64,000 nucleotides of DNA, from positions 22,215,963 through 22,279,962 of the forward strand of contig OY997650.1 of the NCBI GenBank assembly GCA_963921795.1. The letters run 5' to 3'. This DNA is from Nannobrachium achirus (taxonomy: Eukaryota > Chordata > Actinopteri > Myctophiformes > Myctophidae). Positions 31,982-44,312 of the stretch are shown piece by piece. A program made the translations under genes and the position numbers. Within the stretch, counting starts at the first letter, position 1. Each line of letters opens with the position of its first letter. Below the pieces are notes generated by a model that saw only the letters and a list, made by a program, of their open reading frames with translations, searched no databases and was not told the DNA's origin.

Positions 31982-32917
31982 TTTGTATTACTATACTTAT
32001 GAGGACAATTTTAGTATTGACATTTTTTAATCATGACCATAAAACGTTTGATTCTGTGTCTAAAAATATTTGAATATGTAATTACATAGCTAAATTGCTA
32101 TATTTTTTGCAGTTACAGTTTTTTTGGGTTTTTTTTTTTTTACACAGTGGCAAAACTCTATGGGAGAAATGAATGGGCTTTCTATCTGTGACACCGCAAA
32201 ATGGCCACCACCACTGCCATGCCCTTTTTATTGTTGGAATCGTGTTGCCACTTATTTGGGAGCCTCATTTTCGATATCCCCACACAGCCCACCTGTGGGC
32301 CTCTAAACATGTTCCCCTGATTGACATCCATCTCCAGCTGTCACGTCATCGGCGGGAAGCAGGAGTTGCCGCCGTCCGTCGCCTGCCTGCGCGGCAATCA
32401 AGCAAACGTCGCCGCCACCCGCGTACAAACGCACTCGCATGTAAACAACGGTATGGAAGCTCAATATACACGCGTTTCCTCTGACAGTTTATCTGGTAAC
32501 ACAGAGGGGGGGTGGTGGGGGGATGGGGTGGTGGGGGGATGGGGGTGGTGCACGACAACATTTGAGTTTCCTCTCTCGCCCCTAAGTGCATTTCATGCTT
32601 TTTAATTTGACACCGTCGCGTGTTAATTCGGAGCACGTCACGCGTGTGTCATGCCGGAGAGTCTCCCGTGTCCGACCTCATGTAATGTCGAATCGCGTCC
32701 CCGCTGCTCATCGCCGTGACGACAGATAAGCCTCTCGCTAGGCAACAACAGAGAGGTTGCCACGTTGGAGTGTTTTGCCTCTGTGTGCTTCTCTGTGCTG
32801 CGGTGCTCATGAGGCTGGTGATGCCATGTGTGTGTGTGTGTGGGGGGGGGGGGGGGCATTTGACTTGTTTGTGTTTTCACTCTGTTGTAATTATTCACTG
32901 GTTCTTTCTCTCTCGTG
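31982..32917. other. Non-coding stretch with a poly-G run
   Basis: Includes T-rich 32101-32142, G/GGT-rich 32508-32546 and a G14 run at 32841-32855. No credible exon over about 935 bp. Confidence 0.4.
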
Positions 32918-33378
32918 CAGGCACGTGCACACATATAGACATCAAAGGGGGCTTGAGCCCCCATGCCCTTTTATCCGTCTGTAAAAAAATGCCCTCTCCA
33001 GACCATGAATGCAGTTTTTACTATGGTGAAAGAAATGGAAATGCATGCCCCCCTTTCCATGCCATACAGTACCTAAAGGCAGCATTCAAGAGAATAGCCT
33101 TGACCAAACTCTCCTGAACTTGAAGGCATCATCTTATGTTGAAAGAATTGCCCTTTCTGTGCAGAAATACATGTCGTTACCCACATCTCCAGTATTGACT
33201 TGATTATGCTTAGTTCAGTGTGGTATCAAGTACTGAAAATAGCCGACCTCCAAGCTCACAATGCGTCGCGCTGCGACGCGTTGTGAGCTTGGAAGGTCTG
33301 CTATTTTCGATATTTCCACCAAAAGGCCCTTTTAGAAATGTCAGCCCCTGCCTCTCTAACATTCTCTGCACGTCCCTG
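32918..33378 (-). mobile_element. hAT MITE family D, complete copy
   Basis: Ends CAGGCACGTGCACAC and TCTCTGCACGTCCCTG; flanks CTCTCGTG (32910-32917) and CTCTTGTG (33379-33386) match at 7 of 8. Hairpin at 33233-33310: arms GAAAATAGCCGACCTCCAAGC and GCTTGGAAGGTCTGCTATTTTC with inner CTCACAATGCGTCGCG / CGCGACGCGTTGTGAG (shown in parts). Length 461 bp. It is the full-length reference for the truncated copies at 10244, 12409 and 42198. Confidence 0.9.
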
Positions 33379-33395
33379 CTCTTGTGTGATACCTC

Positions 33396-35109
<1,714 letters not shown>

Positions 35110-35180
35110 TCCCTTCTCATTGAAATGCATTGGCGGAACGCGGATTCCACTCTCATAGGTACTTTGGTGTGAGGGCACCC

Positions 35181-35271
35181 TTACAGGTAAAAGTCTGAAA
35201 TTCAAAATGTACTTGAGTAAAAGTACAAAAGTATTGGCATCAAAATGTACTTAAAGTACCAAAGTAAAACA
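35181..35271 (-). mobile_element. hAT MITE family B, part 1 (split by a Helitron)
   Basis: AGGTAAAAGTCTGAAATTC ... GTACCAAAGTAAAACA is family B up to the point where the hairpin region should follow. It continues at 36284 after the Helitron-type insertion. Confidence 0.8.
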
Positions 35272-36283
35272 TCTATCTATAAATGCGAGAAGTCTCTGCG
35301 TGTGTGTCTGTCTGTCTGTCTGTGTGTGTGTCTGTAATCCGCGTATCTCGAGAACCGTTCGTCCCACCGGCTTCAGATTCGGCACGCGCGTTCCCCGCCG
35401 CGGCACGGAGTGCAGTGCCGGGTCTCGACCCGACCCGACGCGCGGTTTTCCCGAACCGGCGCGAAACGTTCGGAATCTCCTTATGCGGGGTTGATTGTTG
35501 ACATCAGGCTGTTCCGGAGGAAATCGGCGAAAGCTCTGACTCATTGTGACATCACTTCATAAAAGGCTCTGACATCACGTACGCCACATGAGTCAACAAA
35601 AAATCTCTGTGATTGTGTATGTATGTATGTAATCCGCGTATCTCGAGAACCGTTCGTCCCACGGGCACGCGCGTTCTCCATATATGGGCATAAAATGAAT
35701 GCCCCCATATATGGGCATAAAATGGATTGCAGACAGACAGATACAGATATCTCCATATATGGACATAAATGGACAGAGGCAAACAGATGGTCAAAGATCT
35801 CCATATATGGGCATAAAATGGACGCAGACAGACAGATACAGATATCTCCATATATGGGCATAAATGGACACAGGCAAACAGATGTTCAAAACGGGTCCTA
35901 TGACAACAGGTATAATGAGGTTTGCATTAAAGGGGGAATCGGCACTGTGTCTGCAACACAGTTGGAGGCACAGACAGATACTCCATATATGGGCATAAAA
36001 TGGACGCAGATAGACAGATATCTCCATATATGGGCATAAAATGGACCCAGAACTATAACTGCAGTGATCTCCATATATGGACATAAAATGGACGCCGACA
36101 GACAGACAGACAGATACAGATATCTCCATATATGGGCATAAATGGACACAGGCAGACAGATGGTCAAAACGGGTCCTATGAAAACAGGTATAATGGGGTT
36201 TGCATTAAAGTGCGGGGCATTCATTCCCTATTTACATTGTTCCGAGTTGGCCAGGTCGCCGACTAGACGCTGGCAGCTTCTAG
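35272..36283 (+). mobile_element. Helitron-type element 1 (TC...CTAG, inserted between A and T)
   Basis: It starts TCTATCTATAAATGCGAGAAG (in part) after host A (35271) and ends CTGGCAGCTTCTAG before host T (36284). The family B host reads continuously across the junction, which shows that no bases were duplicated; this is the Helitron pattern (5'-TC, 3'-CTRR, A/T target). A phrase CCGCGTATCTCGAGAACCG occurs twice (about 35339 and 35634). The second half is a minisatellite (separate entry). Length 1012 bp; no Rep/helicase, so non-autonomous. Confidence 0.8.
35685..36215. repeat. CCATATATGG minisatellite inside Helitron 1
   Basis: About nine copies of TCTCCATATATGGGCATAAA followed by ATGGAC, interleaved with CAGACAGACAGATACAGATA. 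A larger unit of about 278 bp, including GGTCCTATGACAACAGGTAT, is itself tandemly duplicated (35791-35930 against 36065-36210). A 139-codon open frame here is only a repeat translation. Confidence 0.85.
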
Positions 36284-36483
36284 TTTTTAAAATAGAAGAT
36301 CTACAAGCTCACAACGCGTTGCACGCGTTGCGGCGAGTTGTGAGCTTGTAGCTCGGCTATTTTCAAATAGCCGAGGTATAAAATAGGGCTAAAGTGGATT
36401 AATGTTTTTTTTTATCATTTATATCTGCAAAGTAACTAGTAACTAAAGTTTTCAAATAAACGTAGTGGAGTAAAAGTAAAATA
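36284..36483 (-). mobile_element. hAT MITE family B, part 2, with hairpin module
   Basis: It continues the copy split at 35271. Hairpin at 36286-36368: AAAATAGAAGATCTACAAGC and GCTTGTAGCTCGGCTATTTTC with inner CTCACAACGCGTTGC / GCGGCGAGTTGTGAG. It ends at GTAAAATATTGTAC, where an oppositely oriented family B copy begins. Confidence 0.8.
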
Positions 36484-36551
36484 TTGTACTTTTTACTCCA
36501 CTACATGTATTTGAAAACTTTAGTACTAGTTACTTTGCAGATATAAATTAT
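36418..36551. repeat. Long palindrome at a head-to-head MITE junction
   Basis: ATATCTGCAAAGTAACTAG ... GTAGTGGAGTAAAAG is mirrored by CTTTTTACTCCACTAC ... CTAGTTACTTTGCAGATAT. The arms are about 65 bp with minor mismatches and come from two family B copies in opposite orientation. Confidence 0.85.
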
Positions 36552-36558
36552 ATTATTA
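36485..36558 (+). mobile_element. hAT MITE family B, second copy, part 1
   Basis: TTGTACTTTTTACTCCACTAC to GATATAAATTATATTATTA; the copy is truncated on the left and is interrupted by Helitron-type element 2. It continues at 37582. Confidence 0.75.
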
Positions 36559-37305
36559 TTGCGACCGAAGGTCGCATTTACCCTGAAAAACCTTGTCGCT
36601 TGAGTGACCTTCTGTAATCCTTCTGTACAGGAAGTGATGTCAGTGTGATGTCAGCGAGTTGTGACATCACTTCCTGTACGGGGCGGCTACACAAGACTAA
36701 GAAAGACAAAAAAAAAAGAGAAGGATACACAAGACTAAGAAAGACAAAAAAGGAGAAGAATAAAAAAGAAAAAAGGAGGAGGAGGATAAAGATACCAAAA
36801 GGAGAGAGAAGAAAGGGTGGATGAGGTACAATGTGCAGTCGGCAGTCTCAGAAAAGAAAATGTAACAAGGAGGTGGCAACGGGGCGGCCAGATAAAGTTA
36901 TTAGGCCTGGATCCGACTTTAAGTCGACGCACAGGATTCCAGAAGTGTAGCGCTTATTCGCTCTTGTATCAAACCGGTACTCGAAACGTTCTTAGAATTT
37001 AACATATTTTCTAAAGTAAATATGGGGGCGGCTGTGTTATGAACGTTTCGTTGTCAAGCTCAACGTTGGGCATTTGGACCTATACATGGAGAAATGGAGC
37101 TGTTTGGCCTAAACATGGAGATGTGGAGAACACTATATATGGAAATAGTCCAGTCTATCATGTCATATGGGACTACCGTCATAGACAGTAGCCATTGTTA
37201 GGGCGGAGTCAATGGCTGTCTATCTGACTGTCTGTATAGGAAGTGGTGTCACATGACATACTTTTTATGCCCATATATGAGTCATTCTGTACCACATCTC
37301 CATAG

Positions 37306-37383
37306 GCAAACTCCACACAGAAAGGCCCTATCGCCAACCCCAACTAGGGTGTGGGCGATAGGGCCTTTCTGTGTGGAGTTTGC
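37306..37383. repeat. Perfect 30-bp-arm palindrome made of SINE sequence
   Basis: GCAAACTCCACACAGAAAGG plus CCCTATCGCC is mirrored exactly at 37354-37383, with an 18-bp loop. The sequence is that of the dispersed tRNA-like repeat (CTTTCTGTGTGGAGTTTGC). The right arm continues as that repeat to about 37430. Confidence 0.92.
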
Positions 37384-37501
37384 ATGTTCTCCCCGTGTCT
37401 CCTAGGGTTGATACCCTCACAAAAACATGAACAAACTCCCCCCAGAATGACAACAATTAGAATCGTCAGAGAAACGCTGTGGTTGGCCAGATGGTCAAGA
37501 A

Positions 37502-37539
37502 TTGACGCGACCTCGCCCTAAAGGGCGAGGTCGCGTCAA
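37502..37539. repeat. Perfect GC-rich hairpin near Helitron 2 end
   Basis: TTGACGCGACCTCGCCCT, a 2-base loop, then the exact reverse complement. It lies 42 bp before the CTAG end. Confidence 0.95.
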
Positions 37540-37581
37540 TGTCACCCTGAGGTCGCATGTCACCCTCAGGTGTCTTACTAG

Positions 37582-37870
37582 TTAGCCGTATTCTATACCT
37601 TGGCTATTTGAAAATAGCCGAGCTTATTTTCAAACATTTTGTACTTTCAGTACTTTTAGTAGGCTACAGTTGACGTGTTGTGAGCTTGTATATCTGTTAT
37701 TTTCAAACATTTTGTACTTTTACTTTTGGTACTTTATTAGTACATTTTGATGCCAATACTTTCGTACTTTTACTCAAGTACATTTTGAATTCTGGACTTT
37801 TACTTGTAATGGAGTATTTCTACATTGCAGTATTGATACTTGTACTCATAACAAATGTGAGTACTTCACT
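37582..37870 (+). mobile_element. hAT MITE family B, second copy, part 2
   Basis: TTAGCCGTATTCTATACC onwards is the family B right half, including a disrupted hairpin (AAAATAGCCGAGCTTATTTTC at 37608 and TGTTGTGAGCTTGTATATCTG at about 37677). The right end is worn (GAGTACTTCACTG). Confidence 0.78.
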
Positions 37871-37871
37871 G

Positions 37872-37902
<31 letters not shown>

Positions 37903-38186
37903 TGCACTGCCAGGCCCCATTAGATTCAATTTCCATTTTACACTCTGTTGAGTGACTTTTCTTGTACTGTATTGAGCTATTGACTTACTCTCTTGGGCTC
38001 AGCTGATGTTTGTCTATTCTGTATGGTTTGTGTAGCGGCCCTTTGTTATAATGTGTTTTCAATTGGAAAACCATTTAACTGTTTCAATCTCATTTTCTTT
38101 ATGCTTTTTATTGTCACAGAACAGCAAAGTTCTTGACTTAGAAGGACCAAATTTGCAAATGCAATTGCTATACTTTCATAGTCGAC
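37871..38186. other. Short unique stretch
   Basis: Begins with CTGT and a short (CT)n (37880-37902), otherwise AT-rich and featureless. Confidence 0.4.
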
Positions 38187-38666
38187 CAGGGGTCTTCAAT
38201 GTTTTCAGGCTAAGGACCCCTTAGTTGAGAGAGAGATGAAGCAGGGACCCCCACAGCCTTTTCATAGATTCCATATAGTTTCATTGTTTGACAGCACAAT
38301 CATCATTGTATTTTGGATTCATGTCAATTTGTGTTTTCAGATATTTAACCACCTGAACCGTCAATACTTAAAAAAAGCTTGACCTTTCACTCTGTACTTA
38401 GTCTGCTCTTTTTCCCCTCTTACTTCACCAAAGCTCTTTGCCAAAAATAGCCGATCTACAAGCTCACAACGCCTCGTGCTGCGAGGCGTTGTGAGTTGTA
38501 GATCTGCTATTTTTGGCTAAAGTTCTCAGAATATGGGCGCTAGAGTTCAAGTGGTTAATATAAAAAAGGAGAAAAAAAAGTTTCTATCACTCAAAGATTT
38601 GGGGGACCCCCTGCACTAACTCTAGGGAGCCCCTAGGGGTCCCAGACCCACTGTTGAAGACCTCTT
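38187..38666 (+). mobile_element. hAT MITE family C, complete copy
   Basis: Left end CAGGGGTCTTCAATG; right end worn to TGTTGAAGACCTCTT; flanks TAGTCGAC (38179-38186) and TAGTAGAC (38667-38674) match at 7 of 8. Hairpin 38443-38515: GCCAAAAATAGCCGATCTAC ... GTAGATCTGCTATTTTTGGC with inner CTCACAACGCCTCG / CGAGGCGTTGTGAG. Length 480 bp. Confidence 0.9.
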
Positions 38667-39228
38667 TAGTAGACCATTTGGTCCAAAATATGTTAGCCTA
38701 AACCTTTCATTTGGCTAAGTTACATAGATGTAGACTATTTGATGTCCACGCCAACTGGGCATTGTACATACCACATGAACGCAACATGCCCTGATCAGCC
38801 ATGCCATGTGCTCTATGTCATTCCCCTATTCTCTCTCCACTATCACTGTTAAATAAATGCTCAAAACTACCCTCCCAAGAACTGGAATATGGCATATATT
38901 TGCGTGAGTCATGTACAGTATGTGTCATGTGTTTGCCATATATCGACATATTACGTTCATTTACTTTCTTTGTGGTGCTGGAGCAATATTTCAAACACTG
39001 TATGCAGCACAAATATATCGTAGAATGGATGGTTTTCAGATCACAGATTGTAAATGTTTTGAATACACTCTCTGACACTGCCTGTGTTTACTCTTCTCTC
39101 CTCATGTTTGTTTTGGTGCTACGTTTCCAAATGTGATTTTACTGCTGCAATTTGCATATAGCAGACAAGAATAATACCTAGGGGGTTATTGCTCAGGGTT
39201 TAACCACTTAAACCCTATACTTTGTCAA
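38667..39228. other. Unique non-coding stretch
   Basis: No repeats recognised. A 111-codon open frame (38801-39136, +) has no domain and is not called. Confidence 0.35.
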
Positions 39229-39415
39229 CTACATGTTTTTTGTGAGAGTACCTACCCTAGGAGACACGGGGAGAACATGCAAACGCCACACAGAAAGGCC
39301 CTTTCGCCAACCCCACCTAGGGTATGGGCACTGATGACGCGGAGGAGAGAATGCGCCCCCCAGTGCCCACAGCGTCCCCGGCGGGAATCGAACCCAGGAC
39401 CTTATGGGTTTCCCC
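39229..39415 (-). mobile_element. tRNA-derived SINE-like repeat, copy 2 (truncated)
   Basis: On the minus strand it carries the B-box-like GGGTTCGATTCCCGCCGGGG, then the shared body GCGTTTGCATGTTCTCCCCG and CTCCTAGGGTAGGTAC. The A-box end is missing at the right edge, near 39412. Confidence 0.7.
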
Positions 39416-39439
39416 ACTTTAAACAAAAGATGTCACTCA

Positions 39440-39538
39440 CTTAAACCACCCTCAAATCAAAGAGTGTATACCATACAGGTCCTTTTGGTCACATTTGTCA
39501 ACTCTTCAGAGTTAAATTAACCCTGAGGATTTTACTGC
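39440..39538 (-). repeat. Family F repeat copy
   Basis: GGTCACATTTGTCAACTCTTC then AGAGTTAAATTAACCCTGAGG and ATTTTACTG (shown in parts) follow the family block order. Confidence 0.6.
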
Positions 39539-39649
39539 GTGCCGGGCCTACGACCCATGGTCACAGATTACAGGTTTGTTGTCGACACATTTTTACATTT
39601 GCGAATCAAGTCGTGCACGGGAATAAAGCGTATTCTATCACTTGCTCGG

Positions 39650-39655
<6 letters not shown>

Positions 39656-39719
<64 letters not shown>
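39656..39719. repeat. (GA)n microsatellite
   Basis: About 30 GA units with one AAAG near the end. Confidence 0.97.
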
Positions 39720-40985
39720 CATAGATCCAAAATGGTGTCTGCAGAATCTCACAGCCTTCCATCTGCAGGGGAAGAGTGATAGCGCCGGCCCCCAGAATAG
39801 CACCAAATTATTCATGGTGAGGTATGACGACCCGGCCAGCGTCCCGCCATGTCTAAGACCATATAGCTGCGGGCCAGGCAGGAAGAGAGGAAATATAATG
39901 ATGTCAGTGGGGTCTGGCGTCTGCCGCTGTAGCTGTTGGACACTATCAGAACAAAGGAGATGACCTCCTCGCGCCTGGACGATAACACTGCGGCATGCAG
40001 ACATCAGCGGCGTAATTTCAGAAAGACGTAGGGTTGGTGGCATAAAATAAGTTCTCTATTTGTTTGGGGACGAAAAGTGAAAATGTTTGAAAATGTTCGC
40101 CTATACAGTATAACGACATTCCCAAAATAGGGATGCCACGTTCAAAGTGGTTAATAAATTAATGGTTGCATTAAACAATAAAAGGCTTATCTTTGCGTGT
40201 CACATGTAGATAGGCGGGCATCAGATTAATCTGCTAATGCAATTCAGAGTTGGGAACAATATGCATAGAATAACTGAATTTAAGGTTAAATCTGAACACT
40301 AGAGGATGGCAGGTGGCAGTTGATCCAAATGACGCCCCTGCAGACATTAACCTAGCGTCAGCAGGCTTTCTCGGGTATTCGTTTACAACGGGCCGTTTGA
40401 TCCGGTCGGGAGCGAGTCGCTAACCCTCCGGTCGAAATGATGGTCGTTCGAAAGAATCACAAGCAGAAGAAGCTGCGTCCCTTTGATATCCTTACAACAG
40501 AATGATAGGTATGTCACCTGTTAAATATAGATAGTGTTAAAGGAATTTCTCCTTTCTTTAGAGAGAATAACAGAGGAAAACAGGAAAAGGGACAGAGAGG
40601 GCGTCTAATTGGCTGAGACCAGATTGAAGGGAAACACACACCGGACGCGGAGGCGGCATGGACACGACGCGTCAAAACATACGCCCCCATTATTTTCAAT
40701 GAACTAACCCACACCGGCCGCGTCAGACGCGTGCAGGCGCGGGTTTGCCGCCTCACCTGCCTTGCCGATACGTCGCTGTTTTATTTTTCCAGCGTTGCCG
40801 CGCGGTGAAAATGTTCCCCCCAGTGTCCCCACCAGGGGAAATGGAGGGCTGCACGGCAGTGCGGCGCATCCAGTTAATGTTACCGTGCGGCACTCCACGT
40901 GCGTCAATAAAGCGACGCAACGCTGCGCAGCCGCTCGCTGCCAGTATGTGTTCCCCTTAAGTTGTTTAGCTGTTGTTAAAATGAA
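39720..40985. other. Unique stretch; possible regulatory DNA; one short dispersed repeat
   Basis: 39725-39960 is non-repetitive (for example CACCAAATTATTCATGGTG). At 40411-40460 the phrase GTCGCTAACCCTCC then GTCGAAATGATGGTC recurs at 46405-46455. 40620-40760 is GC-rich with CGACGCGTC / GACGCGT phrases. No exon recognised. Confidence 0.35.
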
Positions 40986-40996
40986 CATATATATTA

Positions 40997-41584
40997 TTGC
41001 GACGAAGGTCGCAGTTTACTATGAGAAACGGCACAGCTTTTCCGTGTCCGTCTGTCTAGACGTGTACACTTTTTTACCGTCTATGGGTTTGTCGCTCTGA
41101 CATCATGCTCTGATGTCACTGTGATGGCAGGGGAACCTCTCTTAACAAAATGGGTTTGCCGCGCTGACATCATACTCTGGCTTCACTGTGATGTCACACT
41201 AACAGAATCTCTTGTATGCCCATACTGTATATGCCCTGATGTCATCAGTATTAATATGGAGGCCACATCGGCCACATACCACACTAACAGAATCCATATA
41301 TGCCCAAGACAGATGGCCAAGACAGCCCATATCTGTATGGCTGTTTCTACAGACAGGGATCTCCATGTATGGGCATAACAGGGTATGATGTCAGATGTCA
41401 TAGACATCATAGGACTTTCACATAACGAATAACTGAGTAAGCATGTTTGGGCTCTCACAGCATATCTCCATATACAGTACATGGATCTCCATATATGGGT
41501 AACTGGCCCGATACACATCACTGGCCAGATGGCCAAGAATTGGTGTGACCTCAGGTCGCATGTCGCCCTGAGGCTTCTTACTAG
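40997..41584 (+). mobile_element. Helitron/Helentron-type element, second copy
   Basis: Start TTGCGACGAAGGTCGCAG, end GCCCTGAGGCTTCTTACTAG, followed by T. The interior has TGACATCATGCTCTGATGTCA phrases and CCATATATGGG motifs; the segment near 41380-41470 (AGGACTTTCACATAACGAATA) reappears reversed at 63050-63110. Length 588 bp. Confidence 0.72.
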
Positions 41585-41707
41585 TAATATATACATATTG
41601 CAGAAATGAGGAGAACACACTTTGTTTTCAGAGAAAGATTATGCAGATCATGAGCGTTTTCGCATCATGTATCTTTCTTAGAGCCTGGTTGCAGATGCAA
41701 TGTGCGC

Positions 41708-41708
<1 letters not shown>

Positions 41709-41761
<53 letters not shown>

Positions 41762-41762
41762 A
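41709..41762. repeat. (GT)n microsatellite
   Basis: About 26 GT units. Confidence 0.97.
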
Positions 41763-41904
41763 TGTGCGTGTGTGTGCTGAGTGGGGTGATGTGGTTGTTC
41801 AATTGCCCGTAGTGACTGAGAGATGACATGGTGCATATGGTTCTATGTGCAGCTCCATATGCCTGCATGCACAAAGGTATACACATGCACACACAAGTGT
41901 GCGT

Positions 41905-41984
<80 letters not shown>
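41905..41984. repeat. (CA)n microsatellite
   Basis: About 39 uninterrupted CA units, 140 bp from the GT tract at 41709 and in opposite sense. Confidence 0.97.
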
Positions 41985-41986
<2 letters not shown>

Positions 41987-42114
41987 GAGGCTGCTGTCAT
42001 AAATGTGTTGTGACTGCCGGTAGAGATAAAAAAAAAGAAGTGATTCACTAAACTGTATACAGTAGAGCTTCTAGGATACCATTGTTATAGTAGCGGACAT
42101 TCAGTCAGAAATCA

Positions 42115-42187
42115 ATGAATTAATTTGGTTCCATTTGTGCTTTCACAGTTAAAAAGGTTGAATTAACACTGCAGGATTTTCACTGTA
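42115..42187 (-). repeat. Family F repeat copy, partial
   Basis: TTTGGTTCCATTTGTGC then GTTGAATTAACACTGCAGG and ATTTTCACTG. Confidence 0.55.
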
Positions 42188-42197
42188 AACCCCCCCC

Positions 42198-42510
42198 CCC
42201 CCTCTTTCCATGCCATACATGAAGGCAGCATTCAAGAGAATTGCCTTGTCCAAACTCTCCTGAAATTGAATGCAGCATCTCATGTTGAAAGAATTGCCCT
42301 CTCTGTGTAGAAATCCATGCCGTTACACCACATCTCCAGTATTCACTTGATTGTGCTTAGTTCGGTGTGGTATCAAGCACCGAAAATAGCCGACCTCCAA
42401 GCTCACAACGCGTCACAGCGCGGCGCGTTGTGAGCTTGGAGGTCGGCTATTTTCAATATTTTCACCAAAAGGCCCTTTTAGAAATAGCAGCCCCTGCCCC
42501 TGCAGGAATG
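42198..42510 (-). mobile_element. hAT MITE family D, truncated copy with intact hairpin
   Basis: The left part is replaced by a C13 run (42190-42202); the right end fades in CAGCCCCTGCCCCTG. Hairpin 42379-42454: GAAAATAGCCGACCTCCAAGC and GCTTGGAGGTCGGCTATTTTC pair perfectly over the outer arms, inner CTCACAACGCGTCAC / GCGGCGCGTTGTGAG. Confidence 0.8.
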
Positions 42511-42689
42511 ATCAGCAGGCTGCCCTTTAGAAACATGCCATGGTAAAATGAAACAACAGTAGGATGGAAGAGACCTATACTGTGGGATAAGCACAAGTGT
42601 GAGGGCAAAGTGAGGGCAGTGTTTGCACCTCCAGGTGCGTTTTCCTCATTGAGCGGTGGTCACAACGCTCCTATACGTGGCCGTGTGTG

Positions 42690-42722
42690 TGGGTCTGTCT
42701 GTCTGTCTGTCTGTCTGTCTCC
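42690..42722. repeat. (GTCT)n microsatellite
   Basis: About seven GTCT units. Confidence 0.93.
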
Positions 42723-42779
42723 GTGTCCGTAGCCTGCAGTAACCTTTTCTGACCACACATGTTAAGGGAGGGGCGCTGT

Positions 42780-42780
42780 T

Positions 42781-42851
<71 letters not shown>
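42780..42851. repeat. (CA)n microsatellite
   Basis: About 35 uninterrupted CA units. Confidence 0.97.
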
Positions 42852-43004
42852 ACTGCTCAGTTCACACGAGTGTGATTTTTACTTTTTGTTTCACTGTCAC
42901 AAAGCCGGAGCATTCAGTGTTTTTGGGAAACTTAGTGAGGAGGACATTACATGATACACACATACAACGTGTAAGGTGCTGCACAATGTGTTAGGACACG
43001 CACG

Positions 43005-43136
<132 letters not shown>

Positions 43137-43370
43137 GCACCCTTTTAGCCCTCAGGCACTAGCGTTTGAGAGTTTCATTTACTTGATTAAATCATATTTG
43201 CATATGGAGATTGTCTGAAAATGATATTAATTTGTTGGATACAAAGGAGAATTACTTTCTCATATTAAAGCTAGATCAGACAAAGGCAGCGGCGAGACTG
43301 ACAGGTGATGATATTGAACTTTGCTCATTTGGGGCCCTTATTCTCTCTCTAAACACACATTCACGCGCGT

Positions 43371-43516
<146 letters not shown>

Positions 43517-43923
43517 ACGCAACCACCTTTCTACTCACTCACTCGCTCGCTTGCTCGCTGAACCATATAGGGATAGTTCTAAGTGCACATGCACACACAA
43601 ATGCACGCGCATGCACACACTCTCTGCATGCACTCCGGCCATGTGCGTTTCCTACTAAATCCGATGAATGATCTGTAACTGGATGGCCGTCAATCAGAGG
43701 CATGAGCATCAGTGAATGCAGCAGTGTCTCAGGAGGTAGCGGACACCAGTGTAAAAGAGTCCTTGAGCAAGACTCTGAGCTCCTAACTGCTCCCCATGAG
43801 CAGCTCGATGCCTTGCATGGTTTCCCCCGCTGACTTTTAAGTATGTGTGTGAAGAAGACCATTGAGAAAATAGCAATGTGTCACATTGTGAAGTGAGGTC
43901 TGCTTTTTTAGAAAATGTATTAT
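43517..43923. other. Unique non-coding stretch
   Basis: Starts with ACTCACTCGCTCGC-type short repeats, then a featureless stretch. Confidence 0.35.
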
Positions 43924-43927
43924 TTAA

Positions 43928-44308
43928 AGGAGCTATAGTCAACTTTTTCTTGAAAAACGGACGCTAAAATAAAAATTATGTTTCGAAAATATTTTATAAA
44001 AAAGATTAAGCTTCATATATGTGTTTCTATTAAAGAAATACCACAAAAAGCGTAAAATAATGATAAAATAATCATTTTGGCCATTGTCAGGCTGACTGTG
44101 TTTACATCCCTTATCAATCCATATAAAAGAATAGATGAGGGATGTAAACAAAGTCAGCCTGACAATGGCCAAAATGATTATTTTATCATTATTTCACGCT
44201 TTTTGAATTGAAACACATATATGATGCTTAATCTTTTTTTATAAAATATTTTCGACATTATTTTTATTTTAGTGTCCGTTTTTCAAGAAAAAGTTGACTA
44301 TAGCTCCT
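43928..44308. mobile_element. Near-perfect foldback MITE flanked by TTAA
   Basis: Arms of about 170 bp: AAGGAGCTATAGTCAACTTT at the left, AAAGTTGACTATAGCTCCTT at the right. The identity continues inwards through CATTTTGGCCATTGTCAGGC and GATGTAAAC to a short AT-rich loop near 44112. TTAA is present at 43924-43927 and 44309-44312. No coding capacity. One of the most symmetrical structures in the window. Confidence 0.9.
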
Positions 44309-44312
44309 TTAA

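Larger units (their letters stand above)
36559..37581 (+). mobile_element. Helitron/Helentron-type element 2
   Basis: It starts TTGCGACCGAAGGTCGCA (near-palindromic) and ends CACCCTCAGGTGTCTTACTAG: a short hairpin (CACC...GGTG) 5 bp before CTAG, followed by host T. Family B sequence resumes directly after it. Copies with the same start and end occur at 40997-41584 and, reversed, at 62991-63462. Length 1023 bp, including the two palindromes annotated separately. Non-autonomous. The class call is from terminal structure only. Confidence 0.7.

Noticed and set aside
35623-36039. 139-codon frame with repeated YGHKM motifs
   Set aside because: It is the translation of the CCATATATGGGCATAAA minisatellite inside Helitron element 1; the same repeat is open in several frames on both strands.
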